Positions 31,864-39,459 of a stretch of DNA of 40,328 nt are shown piece by piece. The stretch comes from Chloroflexota bacterium (GTDB taxonomy: Bacteria; Chloroflexota; Dormibacteria; Dormibacterales; Dormibacteraceae). Below the pieces are notes generated by a model that had not been told where the DNA came from, searched no databases, and saw only the letters and a list, made by a program, of their open reading frames with translations. How positions within the stretch are numbered: position 1 is the first letter of the stretch; the number at the start of each line of letters is the position of its first letter. Location of the stretch: NCBI GenBank assembly GCA_005881155.1, contig VBHN01000049.1, positions 1-40,328 on the forward strand. Direction: 5' to 3'. A program made the position numbers and the translations under genes.

Positions 31864-32718
31864 GTGGATTTCCTGCTCCCCAGGCTGGCCGACACGCTGG
31901 TCGAAGCCACCGTCTCCCGCTGGCTGAAGCGGACAGGGGAAAAGGTCTCGAAGGGGGAACCGCTGGTCGAGGTCGAGACCGACAAGGTCAACTCCGAGCT
32001 CGAGGCCCCCGTCGAGGGCGTGCTCAACGAGATCCTGGTGCCCGAGGGCGAGACCGCGCCGGTCGGGGCGGTGCTGGCGCGGATAACTGAAGCCGGCGAG
32101 GCAGCTGATACGTCGCGCGAGGCCAAGGCCCCCGCAACCGCGGCGGCCGCCAGGGGGGTAGGCCGCGCGCAGTCCGAGCCGAGCACGGCCGACAGGGGGG
32201 ACGTCCCCCCTTCCGAGGGCGGGCTCTCGACGATGCGGCGGCGGATCGCGGAGCGCATGCAGGAGGCGCGCGCCACCATCCCCCAGGGCGCCTGCCGCAA
32301 GGGGGGCTGGACGGCGTACTTCGTGAAGGCCCTGGCCATGGCTGCCGGCGCCGACTCGATCGGCGTCGCCGTCGAGGTCCCGGAGGGCCTGCTGGTCCCG
32401 GTTGTCAAGGGCGCGACCACCAGCTCGACGCAGGAGATCTCGGCGCGCGTCGGCGACCTCGCCGAGCGAGCCCGTCAGAACCGCCTTCAGCCGGCCGAGG
32501 TGAGCGGCGGCGCCTTCACCGTGACCAACGTCGGCGGCGGCGGCGCGCTGCTGGCCTTCCCGCTCGTCAACCCCGGCCAGCCCGGCATCCTGGCGCCGGG
32601 CGCGGTCGGCTCCGACGGCCATTGCTTCGTCACCTTCTGCTACGACCGCCGCGCCTACGACGACTACGCCGCCGACCGGCTGCTGGCGCGCGTGGAAGAG
32701 GAGCTGGCCCGGCTTTGA
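31864..32718 (+). CDS. Lipoyl-domain E2-like component with degenerate catalytic domain
   Basis: 284 residues. Residues 1-75 are a lipoyl domain with Lys41 in EVETDKVNSELEAP as the lipoylation site. A linker of about 40 residues follows; no peripheral-subunit-binding domain is seen. From residue 121 an E2 catalytic-type domain begins (LSTMRRRIAERMQEAR) with AYFVKALAMA, GVAVEVPEGLLVPVVKGA, SARVGDLAERARQNRL and GGAFTVTNVGGGG. Missing are the first strand, the PxxN...WDG segment and the catalytic motif: DHRxxDG is replaced by DRRAYDD (residues 261-267), so the His is Arg262. It cannot work alone as a normal acyltransferase. The stop overlaps the next start as TTGA. GTG 31864 is 33 bases from the divergent lipoprotein start. 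Confidence 0.8.
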   Translation: MDFLLPRLADTLVEATVSRWLKRTGEKVSKGEPLVEVETDKVNSELEAPVEGVLNEILVPEGETAPVGAVLARITEAGEAADTSREAKAPATAAAARGVGRAQSEPSTADRGDVPPSEGGLSTMRRRIAERMQEARATIPQGACRKGGWTAYFVKALAMAAGADSIGVAVEVPEGLLVPVVKGATTSSTQEISARVGDLAERARQNRLQPAEVSGGAFTVTNVGGGGALLAFPLVNPGQPGILAPGAVGSDGHCFVTFCYDRRAYDDYAADRLLARVEEELARL

Positions 32719-34154
32719 CCGACCTCCTGGACCGCATCCGGGCGGTGGTCGGGGAGGCCAACGTCATCGTCGACACGCGGCTCGAGGATTACGAGCACGA
32801 CGGGACCTTTCTCCAGCACGAGCTGACCGCGGCCGTCCTTCCCGCCGGCACGGAGGAGGTGGCCCAGGTTGTGAAGCTCTGCGCCGAAACGCGCACGCCG
32901 CTCACCACCCGAGGCGCCGGCAGCGGCCTGGTCGGGGGCCCGGTGCCGCTGTCGGGCGGCCTCGTGCTGAGCCTGGAGCGGCTGACCCAGCTCGAGATCG
33001 ACGCGCCCAACCTGATGGCGGTGGCGGGTGCAGGCGTGGTCAACGGCAATCTGGACGCGGCCGCCGCCGAGGCTGGCCTGATGTACCCGCCGGACCCGGC
33101 CAGCAAGGAGATCTCGACGATCGGCGGCAACGTCGCCTGCAACTCCGGCGGGCCCCACTGCCTGAAATACGGGCTGACCGCCGACTACGTCGTGGGCATG
33201 ACCGTGGTCCTGGCGGACGGCAGCGTGCTCAAGCTTGGCGGCCGGATCCGCAAGCGCTCCTCCGGCTACCGGCTGCTGCACCTCTTCATCGGCTCCGAGG
33301 GCACCCTCGGGATCGTCACCGAGGTGATCGTCAAGCTGGTGCCGCGCCCGCGCCACCAGGCGACGGCGATGGTCGGCTTCGCCAGCATCGAGGACGCCGC
33401 GGCGGCCGTGCGCCGGGTGCTCCACTCCGGCCACCTGCCGGCAGCGCTGGAGATGATGAACCAGGAGGCCCTGGAGTACGTCGGGCACTTCCTGCCGGCC
33501 GGCTTCAAGCCCGGCCACGAAGCGGTCCTGATCATCGAGCAGGACGGAAACGATCGCGAGCAGGTGCTCCTGCAGCTGGCCGAGATGGTCGAGATCCTGG
33601 ACGGCATAGACAACCGGGTGGCCCAGTCGGAGGCCGAACGGGAAGGGATCTGGAACGCGCGTCGCCAGTTCGGCCAGGTGCTGGTGCAGCTCCGCAAGAA
33701 CGTCTTCAGCGAGGATGTCGCGGTGCCGATCTCGATGATCCCGGAGATGGTCCACCGCTTCCACGCTTTGGGCTTGAAGCACGGCGTCGCGATGCCGACC
33801 GTGGCCCACGCCGGTGACGGGAACCTCCACCCGGCACTGGTTTTCGACGAGGAGCAGCGGCAGCTGGTCGGGCCGATCGCCGCTCAGATCTTCCGGGACG
33901 CGGTCGAGCTGGGGGGCACGATCTCGGCAGAGCACGGGCTGGGAGCTCTCAAGCGCGACTTCGCCGCTCTCGAGCACAGCGCCGAGGAGATCGCCTGGTG
34001 GCGCCGCCTGAAGGATCTCTACGACCCCTTGGGCATCCTGAACCCGCACAAGATCTTCCCGGAGCAGCCGGCGGACGATCACTTCCTCGACCAGCAGCCG
34101 GGCTGGGGCCGCAAGCTCGCGAGCGGGCGGGACCGTTCGGAGGTCGCCACCTGA
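32715..34154 (+). CDS. FAD-linked 2-hydroxyacid oxidase/dehydrogenase (GlcD family)
   Basis: 479 residues. FAD-binding PCMH-type domain with TTRGAGSGLVGGPVPLSGG, PPDPASKEISTIGGNVACNS and HLFIGSEGTLGIVTEV; C-terminal substrate domain with VAHAGDGNLHPALVFD and ISAEHGLGALKRDF. The family oxidises D-lactate, glycolate or other 2-hydroxyacids to 2-oxoacids, often passing electrons to the membrane. The length is that of GlcD. TTG 32715 overlaps the E2 stop (TTGA), so translation is probably coupled. This places production of a 2-oxoacid beside the 2-oxoacid dehydrogenase genes. Confidence 0.88.
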   Translation: MTDLLDRIRAVVGEANVIVDTRLEDYEHDGTFLQHELTAAVLPAGTEEVAQVVKLCAETRTPLTTRGAGSGLVGGPVPLSGGLVLSLERLTQLEIDAPNLMAVAGAGVVNGNLDAAAAEAGLMYPPDPASKEISTIGGNVACNSGGPHCLKYGLTADYVVGMTVVLADGSVLKLGGRIRKRSSGYRLLHLFIGSEGTLGIVTEVIVKLVPRPRHQATAMVGFASIEDAAAAVRRVLHSGHLPAALEMMNQEALEYVGHFLPAGFKPGHEAVLIIEQDGNDREQVLLQLAEMVEILDGIDNRVAQSEAEREGIWNARRQFGQVLVQLRKNVFSEDVAVPISMIPEMVHRFHALGLKHGVAMPTVAHAGDGNLHPALVFDEEQRQLVGPIAAQIFRDAVELGGTISAEHGLGALKRDFAALEHSAEEIAWWRRLKDLYDPLGILNPHKIFPEQPADDHFLDQQPGWGRKLASGRDRSEVAT

Positions 34155-34198
34155 CCATCCCCCTCGGGCCGAGCGGCCTGATCGAAGCCCCCGACCAC

Positions 34199-34678
34199 AT
34201 GGAGACCGAGCGGCTCCTGCTGCGGCAGTTCCTGGAGGCGGACGTCGACCACTACTCCCGGATCACCTCGGACCCCGAGGTGATGCGCTACATCGGCGAC
34301 GGCCGGACGCTGACCAGGGAGGAGACCTGGCGGGCGATGGCCACGGCGCTCGGGCACTGGGTGCTGCGCGGCTACGGGCTTTACGCGGCCGAGGAGAAGC
34401 AGACCGGGCGCTTCGTCGGCCGGGTCGGGCTGATCAACCCGGAAGGCTGGCCCGGTCTCGAGGCGGGCTGGATGATCGGCCGCGAGCACTGGGGACGCGG
34501 CTTCGCCACCGAGGCCGGCGCGGCCGTGGTCCGCATGGCCTACCAGGTCCTCGGCGCCACGCACGTGATCAGCCTGATCCGGCCCGAGAACGTCGCCTCG
34601 ATCCGGGTGGCGGAGAAGCTGGGGCACATCTACTCGTACGTCTCGCCGCTCCCACTCGAGCAGACGCTGAAGCTCTAA
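34199..34678 (+). CDS. GNAT family N-acetyltransferase (RimJ/RimL-like)
   Basis: 159 residues. METERLLLRQFLEADVDHYS is the classic start of the RimJ/RimL-like branch. The acetyl-CoA loop is REHWGRGFATEAGAAVVRMA, then ISLIRPENVASIRVAEKLG. After EKLG the protein ends in HIYSYVSPLPLEQTLKL, which is shorter and unlike the usual final strands, so the C-terminus may be altered. ATG 34199 is preferred for family fit; CTG or other codons nearer the GlcD stop (45 bases upstream) are possible. Acceptor unknown: ribosomal protein, small amine or antibiotic. Confidence 0.8.
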   Translation: METERLLLRQFLEADVDHYSRITSDPEVMRYIGDGRTLTREETWRAMATALGHWVLRGYGLYAAEEKQTGRFVGRVGLINPEGWPGLEAGWMIGREHWGRGFATEAGAAVVRMAYQVLGATHVISLIRPENVASIRVAEKLGHIYSYVSPLPLEQTLKL

Positions 34679-34688
34679 CCGGGTCTGC

Positions 34689-34694
34689 TAAGCT
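34689..34694 (+). promoter_or_regulatory. -10 box TAAGCT before XRE regulator
   Basis: TAAGCT ends 7 bases before the ATG at 34702 and just after the GNAT stop. It is a clean leaderless layout, and likely the promoter of the regulator-clpP pair. Confidence 0.5.
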
Positions 34695-34701
34695 CTCAGC
34701 G

Positions 34702-35121
34702 ATGTCCTTCGCTAAGAGCGAAACGCCGGAGCTGATCGCGGCGATGCTGGGCGCGATCCTCCGCCGGGAGCGCGAGGCTGCGGGGTCGACGCTGGCCGAG
34801 ACCGCAGCGGCCGCCGGCCTCTCCCCCGCCTACCTGTCGGAGGTCGAGCGCGGACGCAAGGAGATCTCGGTCGAGCGCCTGCTGACCCTGGCCAGGACGC
34901 TCCGGACCTCGGTCGCCACCATCTACCGGGAGCTCGCCGCCGGACTCGACGGATCGGAGGCGATCGCCGTCCCGGCCGACCCCCAGCAGCGGCTCCGGAT
35001 GGCTGCCACCGTGCTCAGCCCGCAGTCGCTGCAAACCGTCGCCGACTTCAGCCACTACCTGCTCCTGCGCGAGGCCACCCCGGCCCGCCGCCGGATCGGG
35101 TTTCAGCCACCCGGAGGTTAG
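34702..35121 (+). CDS. XRE-family transcriptional regulator, ClgR-like
   Basis: 139 residues. Residues 12-70 are a Cro/C1-type helix-turn-helix: [20 protein letters not shown], then [20 protein letters not shown] with the recognition helix, then [11 protein letters not shown]. The C-terminal half is helical without a known sensor domain. In Actinobacteria a regulator of this shape, ClgR, activates clpP and other protease genes. Here clpP starts 7 bases after the stop, so a like role is probable. Whether it activates or represses cannot be told. Confidence 0.8.
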   Translation: MSFAKSETPELIAAMLGAILRREREAAGSTLAETAAAAGLSPAYLSEVERGRKEISVERLLTLARTLRTSVATIYRELAAGLDGSEAIAVPADPQQRLRMAATVLSPQSLQTVADFSHYLLLREATPARRRIGFQPPGG

Positions 35122-35128
35122 TTCGCGA

Positions 35129-35749
35129 ATGTTCGTCCCCATGGTCGTCGAGCAAAACGGGCGCGGAGACCGCGCCTTCGACATCTACTCGCGCCTGCTG
35201 CGCGACCGGATCGTCTTCCTGGGCACCGAGATCGACGACCAGGTCGCCAACGTCGTCGTCAGCCAGCTGCTCCTGCTGGCGGCCGAGGACCCGGAGAAGG
35301 ACGTCCAGCTCTACATCAACTCGCCGGGTGGTCTCAGCTACGCCGGCATGGCGATCTACGACGCCATCCAGTACATCGAGCCCGAGGTCTCGACGATCTG
35401 CGTCGGGATGGGGATGTCGGCGGCCGCGATGGTGCTGGCCGGCGGCGCCAAGGGCAAGCGGCTGGCGCTGCCGAGCGCACGGGTGATGATCCACCAGGGC
35501 TCCGCGGGCATGCGCGGGGCGCCCAGCGACATGGAGATCCAGCTCCGGGAGACGCTCGCCATCACCGACCGGATGACGCGGATCCTGGCCCATCACACCG
35601 GGCAGACCTACGAGCGCGTCAAGAAGGACATCGACCGGGACTATTTCATGACCGCCGAAGAAGCCAGGGAGTACGGGCTGATCGACGCGGTGATCGAGCC
35701 GCGGAGGGGCTTGCCGCTGCTCCAGGAGCTGGCCGGCAAAGCCGGCTAG
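35129..35749 (+). CDS. clpP: ATP-dependent Clp protease proteolytic subunit
   Basis: 206 residues, a complete ClpP. The catalytic triad is Ser97 (GMGMSAAAM), His122 (VMIHQGSAG) and Asp171 ([11 protein letters not shown]). The N-terminus [20 protein letters not shown] is typical, with LYINSPGG near residue 61. It forms a double-heptamer chamber that degrades proteins fed by ClpX or ClpC; no ATPase gene is in the window. GGAGG lies within the end of the upstream regulator. An internal ATG at 35141 is an alternative start. The 92 bases after the stop hold no gene and no clear terminator. Confidence 0.93.
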   Translation: MFVPMVVEQNGRGDRAFDIYSRLLRDRIVFLGTEIDDQVANVVVSQLLLLAAEDPEKDVQLYINSPGGLSYAGMAIYDAIQYIEPEVSTICVGMGMSAAAMVLAGGAKGKRLALPSARVMIHQGSAGMRGAPSDMEIQLRETLAITDRMTRILAHHTGQTYERVKKDIDRDYFMTAEEAREYGLIDAVIEPRRGLPLLQELAGKAG

Positions 35750-35841
35750 CGCTCACCCGTATCCGCACGTCTGGCGCCAGGCGCGCTCTAAACAGGCGCT
35801 GCTTCGGCTCCATCGGCGCCAAAAGTGCGAATTGAGGGGAA

Positions 35842-37080
35842 CTAGCCCGTAGTCTCCCGGCGGTCGACCACGCGCTTCGCCTTCCCCTCGCTGCGCGGGA
35901 GGACGCCCTTTGACAGGACCGTGACCTCCGCCGTCAGCCCGATCATCTCCTTGATCCGCTCCTGCGCGGCCAGGGCCAGGTGCTCGCGGTTGGCGCCCGG
36001 CTCCGACTCGACCAGCACCTGCATCGTGTCGTGGCGTTTCTCCGACCTGTCGACCACCAGCTGGTAGTTGCCGGTCAGCCCGGGGATGGCGAGCAGGATC
36101 TCCTCGACCATGCTGGGAAAGACATTGACGCCCCGCACGATCAGCATGTCGTCGGTCCGCCCGCGCAGCTTCGAGATCCGCCGGAAGGGGCTGCCGCAGG
36201 CGCAGGGCTCGTCGATCAGCATGACCAGGTCGCGCGTCCGGTAGCGGACGATCGGGGAGGCGCGCCGGGTCAGGCTGGTCAGGACCAGCTCGCCCTCCTC
36301 GCCAGGGCGTGAGGGCCGGCCCGTCTCGGGGTCGACCGACTCGGCCAGGAAATGATCCTCGAAGACGTGCAGGCCTTCGTGCTCGTGGCATTCCACCGCC
36401 ACGCCCGGGCCGCCCAGCTCGGTCAGGCCGAAGATGTCGAACGCCTCCAGGCCGAGGCCGCTCTCGATCTGACGGCGCATGCCCTCCGTCCAGGGCTCGG
36501 CGCCGAAGAACCCGACCCGCAGCTTGAGCGGCTGCCGGACCTTCTCGGCGGCCAGCGCCTCGGCCAGGACGAGGGCGTAAGAGGGGGTGCAGGCGAGGAC
36601 GGTGGCGCCCAGGTCCTGGAGCAGCATCACCTGCCTGGCGGTCACGCCGGAGGAAGTCGGCACCACTGTGCAGCCGATCCGCTCGGCACCGAGGTGGAAC
36701 CCCAGCCCGCCCGTGAAGAGCCCGTAGCCGTACGCGTTCTGGACCACGTCGTCGGCCGTGACGTCGCCCATCCGGAGGACCCGCTCCATGCATTCCGCCC
36801 AGATCTCCAAATCGCCGCGCGTGTAGCCGGTCACCACGGGCTTCCCGGTCGTACCGCTCGACATGTGGAGCCGCACCAGCTCCTGGTTGGGGACCGCGAG
36901 CAGGCCCGCGGGGTAGTTGTCGCGGAAGTCGTCCTTGACCGTGAAGGGCACCTCGGCCAGCTGGTCGAGGGAGGTCAGCGGCTGGGCCGGGAGCCGCTTC
37001 CCGTAGAACTCGACCCGCGGCCGGAGGTAAGAGAACAGCTCGTTGAGCTTGTCCAGCGTCGTCCGCTCGGCGACGGCCAC
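35842..37080 (-). CDS. Phenylacetate-CoA ligase (PaaK-type)
   Basis: 412 residues of the PaaK branch of AMP-forming ligases: FTVKDDFRDNYPAGL, LHMSSGTTGKPVVTGYT (ATP loop), QNAYGYGLFTGGLGFHLGAE, DIFGLTELGGPGVA, RYRTRDLVML, CACGSPFRRISKLRGRTDDM and GVNVFPSMVEEIL. It activates phenylacetate or a related aryl acid with CoA. It is closer to classic PaaK than the gene at 12786. No paaABC genes are in the window. GTG 37080 is 7 bases after CATAAT, and the start codons of this gene and the divergent aminotransferase are 21 bases apart. Confidence 0.87.
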   Translation of the reverse strand: MAVAERTTLDKLNELFSYLRPRVEFYGKRLPAQPLTSLDQLAEVPFTVKDDFRDNYPAGLLAVPNQELVRLHMSSGTTGKPVVTGYTRGDLEIWAECMERVLRMGDVTADDVVQNAYGYGLFTGGLGFHLGAERIGCTVVPTSSGVTARQVMLLQDLGATVLACTPSYALVLAEALAAEKVRQPLKLRVGFFGAEPWTEGMRRQIESGLGLEAFDIFGLTELGGPGVAVECHEHEGLHVFEDHFLAESVDPETGRPSRPGEEGELVLTSLTRRASPIVRYRTRDLVMLIDEPCACGSPFRRISKLRGRTDDMLIVRGVNVFPSMVEEILLAIPGLTGNYQLVVDRSEKRHDTMQVLVESEPGANREHLALAAQERIKEMIGLTAEVTVLSKGVLPRSEGKAKRVVDRRETTG

Positions 37081-37087
37081 GGGCAAG

Positions 37088-37095
37088 ATTATGAT
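37088..37095. promoter_or_regulatory. Overlapping divergent -10 boxes (PaaK / aminotransferase)
   Basis: ATTATGAT carries CATAAT on the minus strand (37093 to 37088), 7 bases before the GTG at 37080. On the plus strand TATGAT (37090-37095) ends 6 bases before the ATG at 37102. Both are close to TATAAT. No ribosome site is present for either gene. Confidence 0.6.
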
Positions 37096-37101
37096 CGCGG
37101 C

Positions 37102-38421
37102 ATGGCACGCTCCGACCGCCGCCTCTACCCCTGGGCCGTGCAGGGAAGGGTCACCCCCCTGACGGTCACCCACGCCAAGGGCAGCTACTTCTGGGACGCC
37201 GACGGGAACCGCTGGCTCGACATGTGCGCCCAGCTCGCCTACGTCAACATCGGCCACGGCCATCCGCGGGTGGTGGAGGCGATCCAGCGCCAGGCGGAGA
37301 CGCTGCCGGTCATCGCGCCCGACCACACCAGCCCGCCCGCCAGCCGGCTCGCCGAGATGCTGGCAGAGGTAACCCCCGGCCGCCTCTCCCAGACCTTCTT
37401 CACCAACGGCGGCGCGGAGGCCAACGAGCACGCCATCCGGATGGCGCGCGCGGCGACCGGCCGGCAGAAGATCGTGACCCGCTACCAGAGCTACCACGGC
37501 GCCACCGCCGCGGCGATGGCCGCCACCGGCGACAACCGGCGGATCTTCTCCGAGCCGCACCTGCCGGGCGGGTTCGTGAAGACCCTCGACCCCTACCGGT
37601 ACCGCTGCCCCTTCTGCGCCAAGGAGTCGAAGTGCACGCTCGCCTGCGCGGACGCCGTCGAGCAGACGGTGGAGGGCGAGGGGCCGGAGACGGTGGCCGC
37701 CATCCTCCTCGAGCCGGTGACCGGTTACAGCGGCATCGTCCCGGCGCCCGACGGTTACCTGAAGCGCCTGCGCGAGCTCTGCGACCGCCATGGGATCCTG
37801 CTCATCTTCGACGAGGTCATCGACGGCTTCTGCCGGACCGGCAAGTGGTTCGCCTCCGAGCACTGGGGCGTGGAGCCTGACATCATGACCGTCGCCAAGG
37901 GAATCACCTCCGGCTACGTCCCGCTCGGTGCGGCCATCGTGTCAGACCGCGTCGCCGCCTTCTTCGAGGACCACTACCTGGGCTCCGGCCTCACCTACGC
38001 TGCCCACCCGCTGGCCTGTGCGGCCGGGGTGGCGACGCTCGAGGTGTACCTCGAGGAAGAGCTCGCCGACCGGGCCGAGCGCCTGGGAAAACGACTGCTG
38101 ACCCGGCTTCACCAGATCTACGTCAAGCATCCGAGCGTAGGCGACGTCCGCGGCCTCGGGCTGCTGGCGGCCATCGAGCTGGTGAAGGACCGCGACACTC
38201 GGGAACCCTTCACCCCCCAGCGCAGCGAGGTCCGGAACGACCAGATGACGGAGGTCGTCAAGGCCGTCTGGGCCAAGGGGGTGCGGCCCGCCTTCCGCTG
38301 GAACCTGGTCATCATCGCGCCGCCGCTGACGATCTCCGAGGAGGAGCTGGACGAGGGCCTCGACGCGATCGAGGCCGGCCTGGAGGTGGCGGACCGCCTG
38401 GTCGCGAAGGCGGCCGTTTAA
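37102..38421 (+). CDS. Class III pyridoxal-phosphate aminotransferase
   Basis: 439 residues. Lys266 in TVAKGITSGYVPLGAA is the Schiff-base lysine and Asp237 in LLIFDEVIDGF binds the pyridine nitrogen; TNGGAEANEHAIRMARAATG binds phosphate. The group covers omega-amino acid:pyruvate, taurine:pyruvate and beta-alanine aminotransferases. A cysteine cluster YRCPFCAKESKCTLAC near residues 166-181 could bind a metal or form disulfides; similar clusters occur in some relatives. The divergent PaaK gene and later dehydrogenases suggest use in amine or amino acid breakdown. It ends with a 4-base overlap with the convergent chimeric gene. Confidence 0.88.
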   Translation: MARSDRRLYPWAVQGRVTPLTVTHAKGSYFWDADGNRWLDMCAQLAYVNIGHGHPRVVEAIQRQAETLPVIAPDHTSPPASRLAEMLAEVTPGRLSQTFFTNGGAEANEHAIRMARAATGRQKIVTRYQSYHGATAAAMAATGDNRRIFSEPHLPGGFVKTLDPYRYRCPFCAKESKCTLACADAVEQTVEGEGPETVAAILLEPVTGYSGIVPAPDGYLKRLRELCDRHGILLIFDEVIDGFCRTGKWFASEHWGVEPDIMTVAKGITSGYVPLGAAIVSDRVAAFFEDHYLGSGLTYAAHPLACAAGVATLEVYLEEELADRAERLGKRLLTRLHQIYVKHPSVGDVRGLGLLAAIELVKDRDTREPFTPQRSEVRNDQMTEVVKAVWAKGVRPAFRWNLVIIAPPLTISEEELDEGLDAIEAGLEVADRLVAKAAV

Positions 38422-39281
38422 CCGTTCGCGGGAGGCTCCGACTCCACCCTCTCGGCCACCTGCTTGAGGATCTCAAACGGGTGGGCGCCCATCACCAGGA
38501 AGCGCATGCCGAACACGTGGGCCGGGATGGCGTTGATCCCGACCTGGACCGCCTCCCGGCGGTTGGCGTCGAGCAACTCTTCGTAGCGGCCCTCCTCCAG
38601 GGCTGCGCCCAGCTCGTCCGCGTCCAGGCCCTGCTCAGCCCCGATCCTCTTCAGGTGGTCGAGACTGGCCAGGTCGGCGGTCCGCTCCCAGTAAGCCTTG
38701 AAGAGCGCCTTGTGCATCGCCTCGAAGCGGTCGTGGTCGCGAGCGAATTCGGCCGCCGCCAGCGCCAGCCGGCTGTTGATCAGGCGCCCGCCGCGCTTCA
38801 TCACCAGTCCCTCTTGCTCGGCCATGGCCACGTACGGAGCCGCCGCGATTCGCGTCAGGTAGGAGGGCGGGAAGTACTCCTCGAAGGACATCCCCTGCGC
38901 CGGGACGTCGGGGTGCAGCTCGTAGGGGTGCGCCCCCATCACCAGGTAGCGAAGGCCGAAGACGTGCGCCGGGATGGCGTTGATCCCGACCTGGGTCGCC
39001 TCCCGGCGATTGGCGTCGAGCAGGTCTTCGTAGCGCCCGTCGCTGAGCGCCCTGCCCATCTGCTCGGGGTCAAGACCGTGCTCAGCGCCGATCCGCTTCA
39101 GGTCCTCGACATTGGCACTGGCCTCGACCTCGAAGGTGACGGCCTCGCCACCGTTGAGCGAGTCGAAGTTGAGCGAGCTGTCAAGGCCGCTGCGATGGAA
39201 GAAGTACTCCTTGCCATCCTCCGCGGCGATGAATCCGAAGCCCCGGTCGTTGACGACCTTCTTGACGGTTCCGTTCGGCAT
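38418..39281 (-). CDS. Chimera of cold-shock domain and FrnE/DsbA-like segments with internal repeat
   Basis: 287 residues in one frame. Residues 1-55 are a cold-shock domain (MPNGTVKKVVNDRGFGFIAA, EYFFHRSGL), missing its last strand. Residues 56-121 match the C-terminal end of a FrnE-type DsbA protein (LKRIGAEHGLD to GINAIPAHVFGLRYLVMGAH). Residues 122-287 match most of a second FrnE (ELHPDVPAQGMSFEEYF to the end), whose own tail at 205-270 repeats residues 56-121 with 49 of 66 identical. The CxxC redox site is absent because the FrnE N-terminal part is gone. A csp gene and two tandem frnE copies joined by deletions would give this. A GGGGA site precedes the ATG. Activity is doubtful. Confidence 0.75.
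   Translation of the reverse strand: MPNGTVKKVVNDRGFGFIAAEDGKEYFFHRSGLDSSLNFDSLNGGEAVTFEVEASANVEDLKRIGAEHGLDPEQMGRALSDGRYEDLLDANRREATQVGINAIPAHVFGLRYLVMGAHPYELHPDVPAQGMSFEEYFPPSYLTRIAAAPYVAMAEQEGLVMKRGGRLINSRLALAAAEFARDHDRFEAMHKALFKAYWERTADLASLDHLKRIGAEQGLDADELGAALEEGRYEELLDANRREAVQVGINAIPAHVFGMRFLVMGAHPFEILKQVAERVESEPPANG
38472..38669 (-). repeat. Direct repeat copy 2 within the csp-frnE chimera
   Basis: 198 bases encoding residues 205-270, in direct orientation to copy 1, offset by 447 bases. The encoded segments share 49 of 66 residues. Confidence 0.75.
38919..39116 (-). repeat. Direct repeat copy 1 within the csp-frnE chimera
   Basis: 198 bases encoding residues 56-121, fused directly to the cold-shock domain. 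Divergence from copy 2 indicates an old duplication, not an assembly echo of the same copy. Confidence 0.75.
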
Positions 39282-39397
39282 CTGTCCGATTCCCCTGTTC
39301 CCTTCTCTGAATTCCTGAGCTAACGAACCGCGCGGGTCTGGAGAGAAGGACACGGACCACGGCGACCGCCACCCCACATCCGGGGGGAATTGATCTC

Positions 39398-39403
39398 ACT
39401 CTA
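39398..39403 (-). promoter_or_regulatory. Candidate -10 box TAGAGT and long leader of the csp-frnE gene
   Basis: On the minus strand TAGAGT lies about 116 bases before the ATG at 39281. A leader of some 110 bases would fit cold-shock mRNAs, which often have long structured 5' regions. No -35 box is clear. Confidence 0.3.
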
Positions 39404-39445
39404 GCAAAGACCCAGGTGGCTTCCGACTCCACCCTCCAATTCCGG

Positions 39446-39451
39446 TAGCCT
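39446..39451 (+). promoter_or_regulatory. -10 box TAGCCT before hydroxyacid dehydrogenase
   Basis: TAGCCT ends 8 bases before the ATG at 39460 with no ribosome site between. It has the same leaderless spacing as other genes here. Confidence 0.45.
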
Positions 39452-39459
39452 CAGCTTTC

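Noticed and set aside
29839-32622. A 927-residue open frame on the minus strand
   Set aside because: Only the 31.1-31.8 kb part is real (the lipoprotein gene). The rest lies opposite well-supported plus-strand genes and reads as low-complexity GC-rich shadow.
35750-35841. Terminator after clpP
   Set aside because: GC-rich half-sites such as GGCGCC occur, but no stem with a T-run could be built with confidence.
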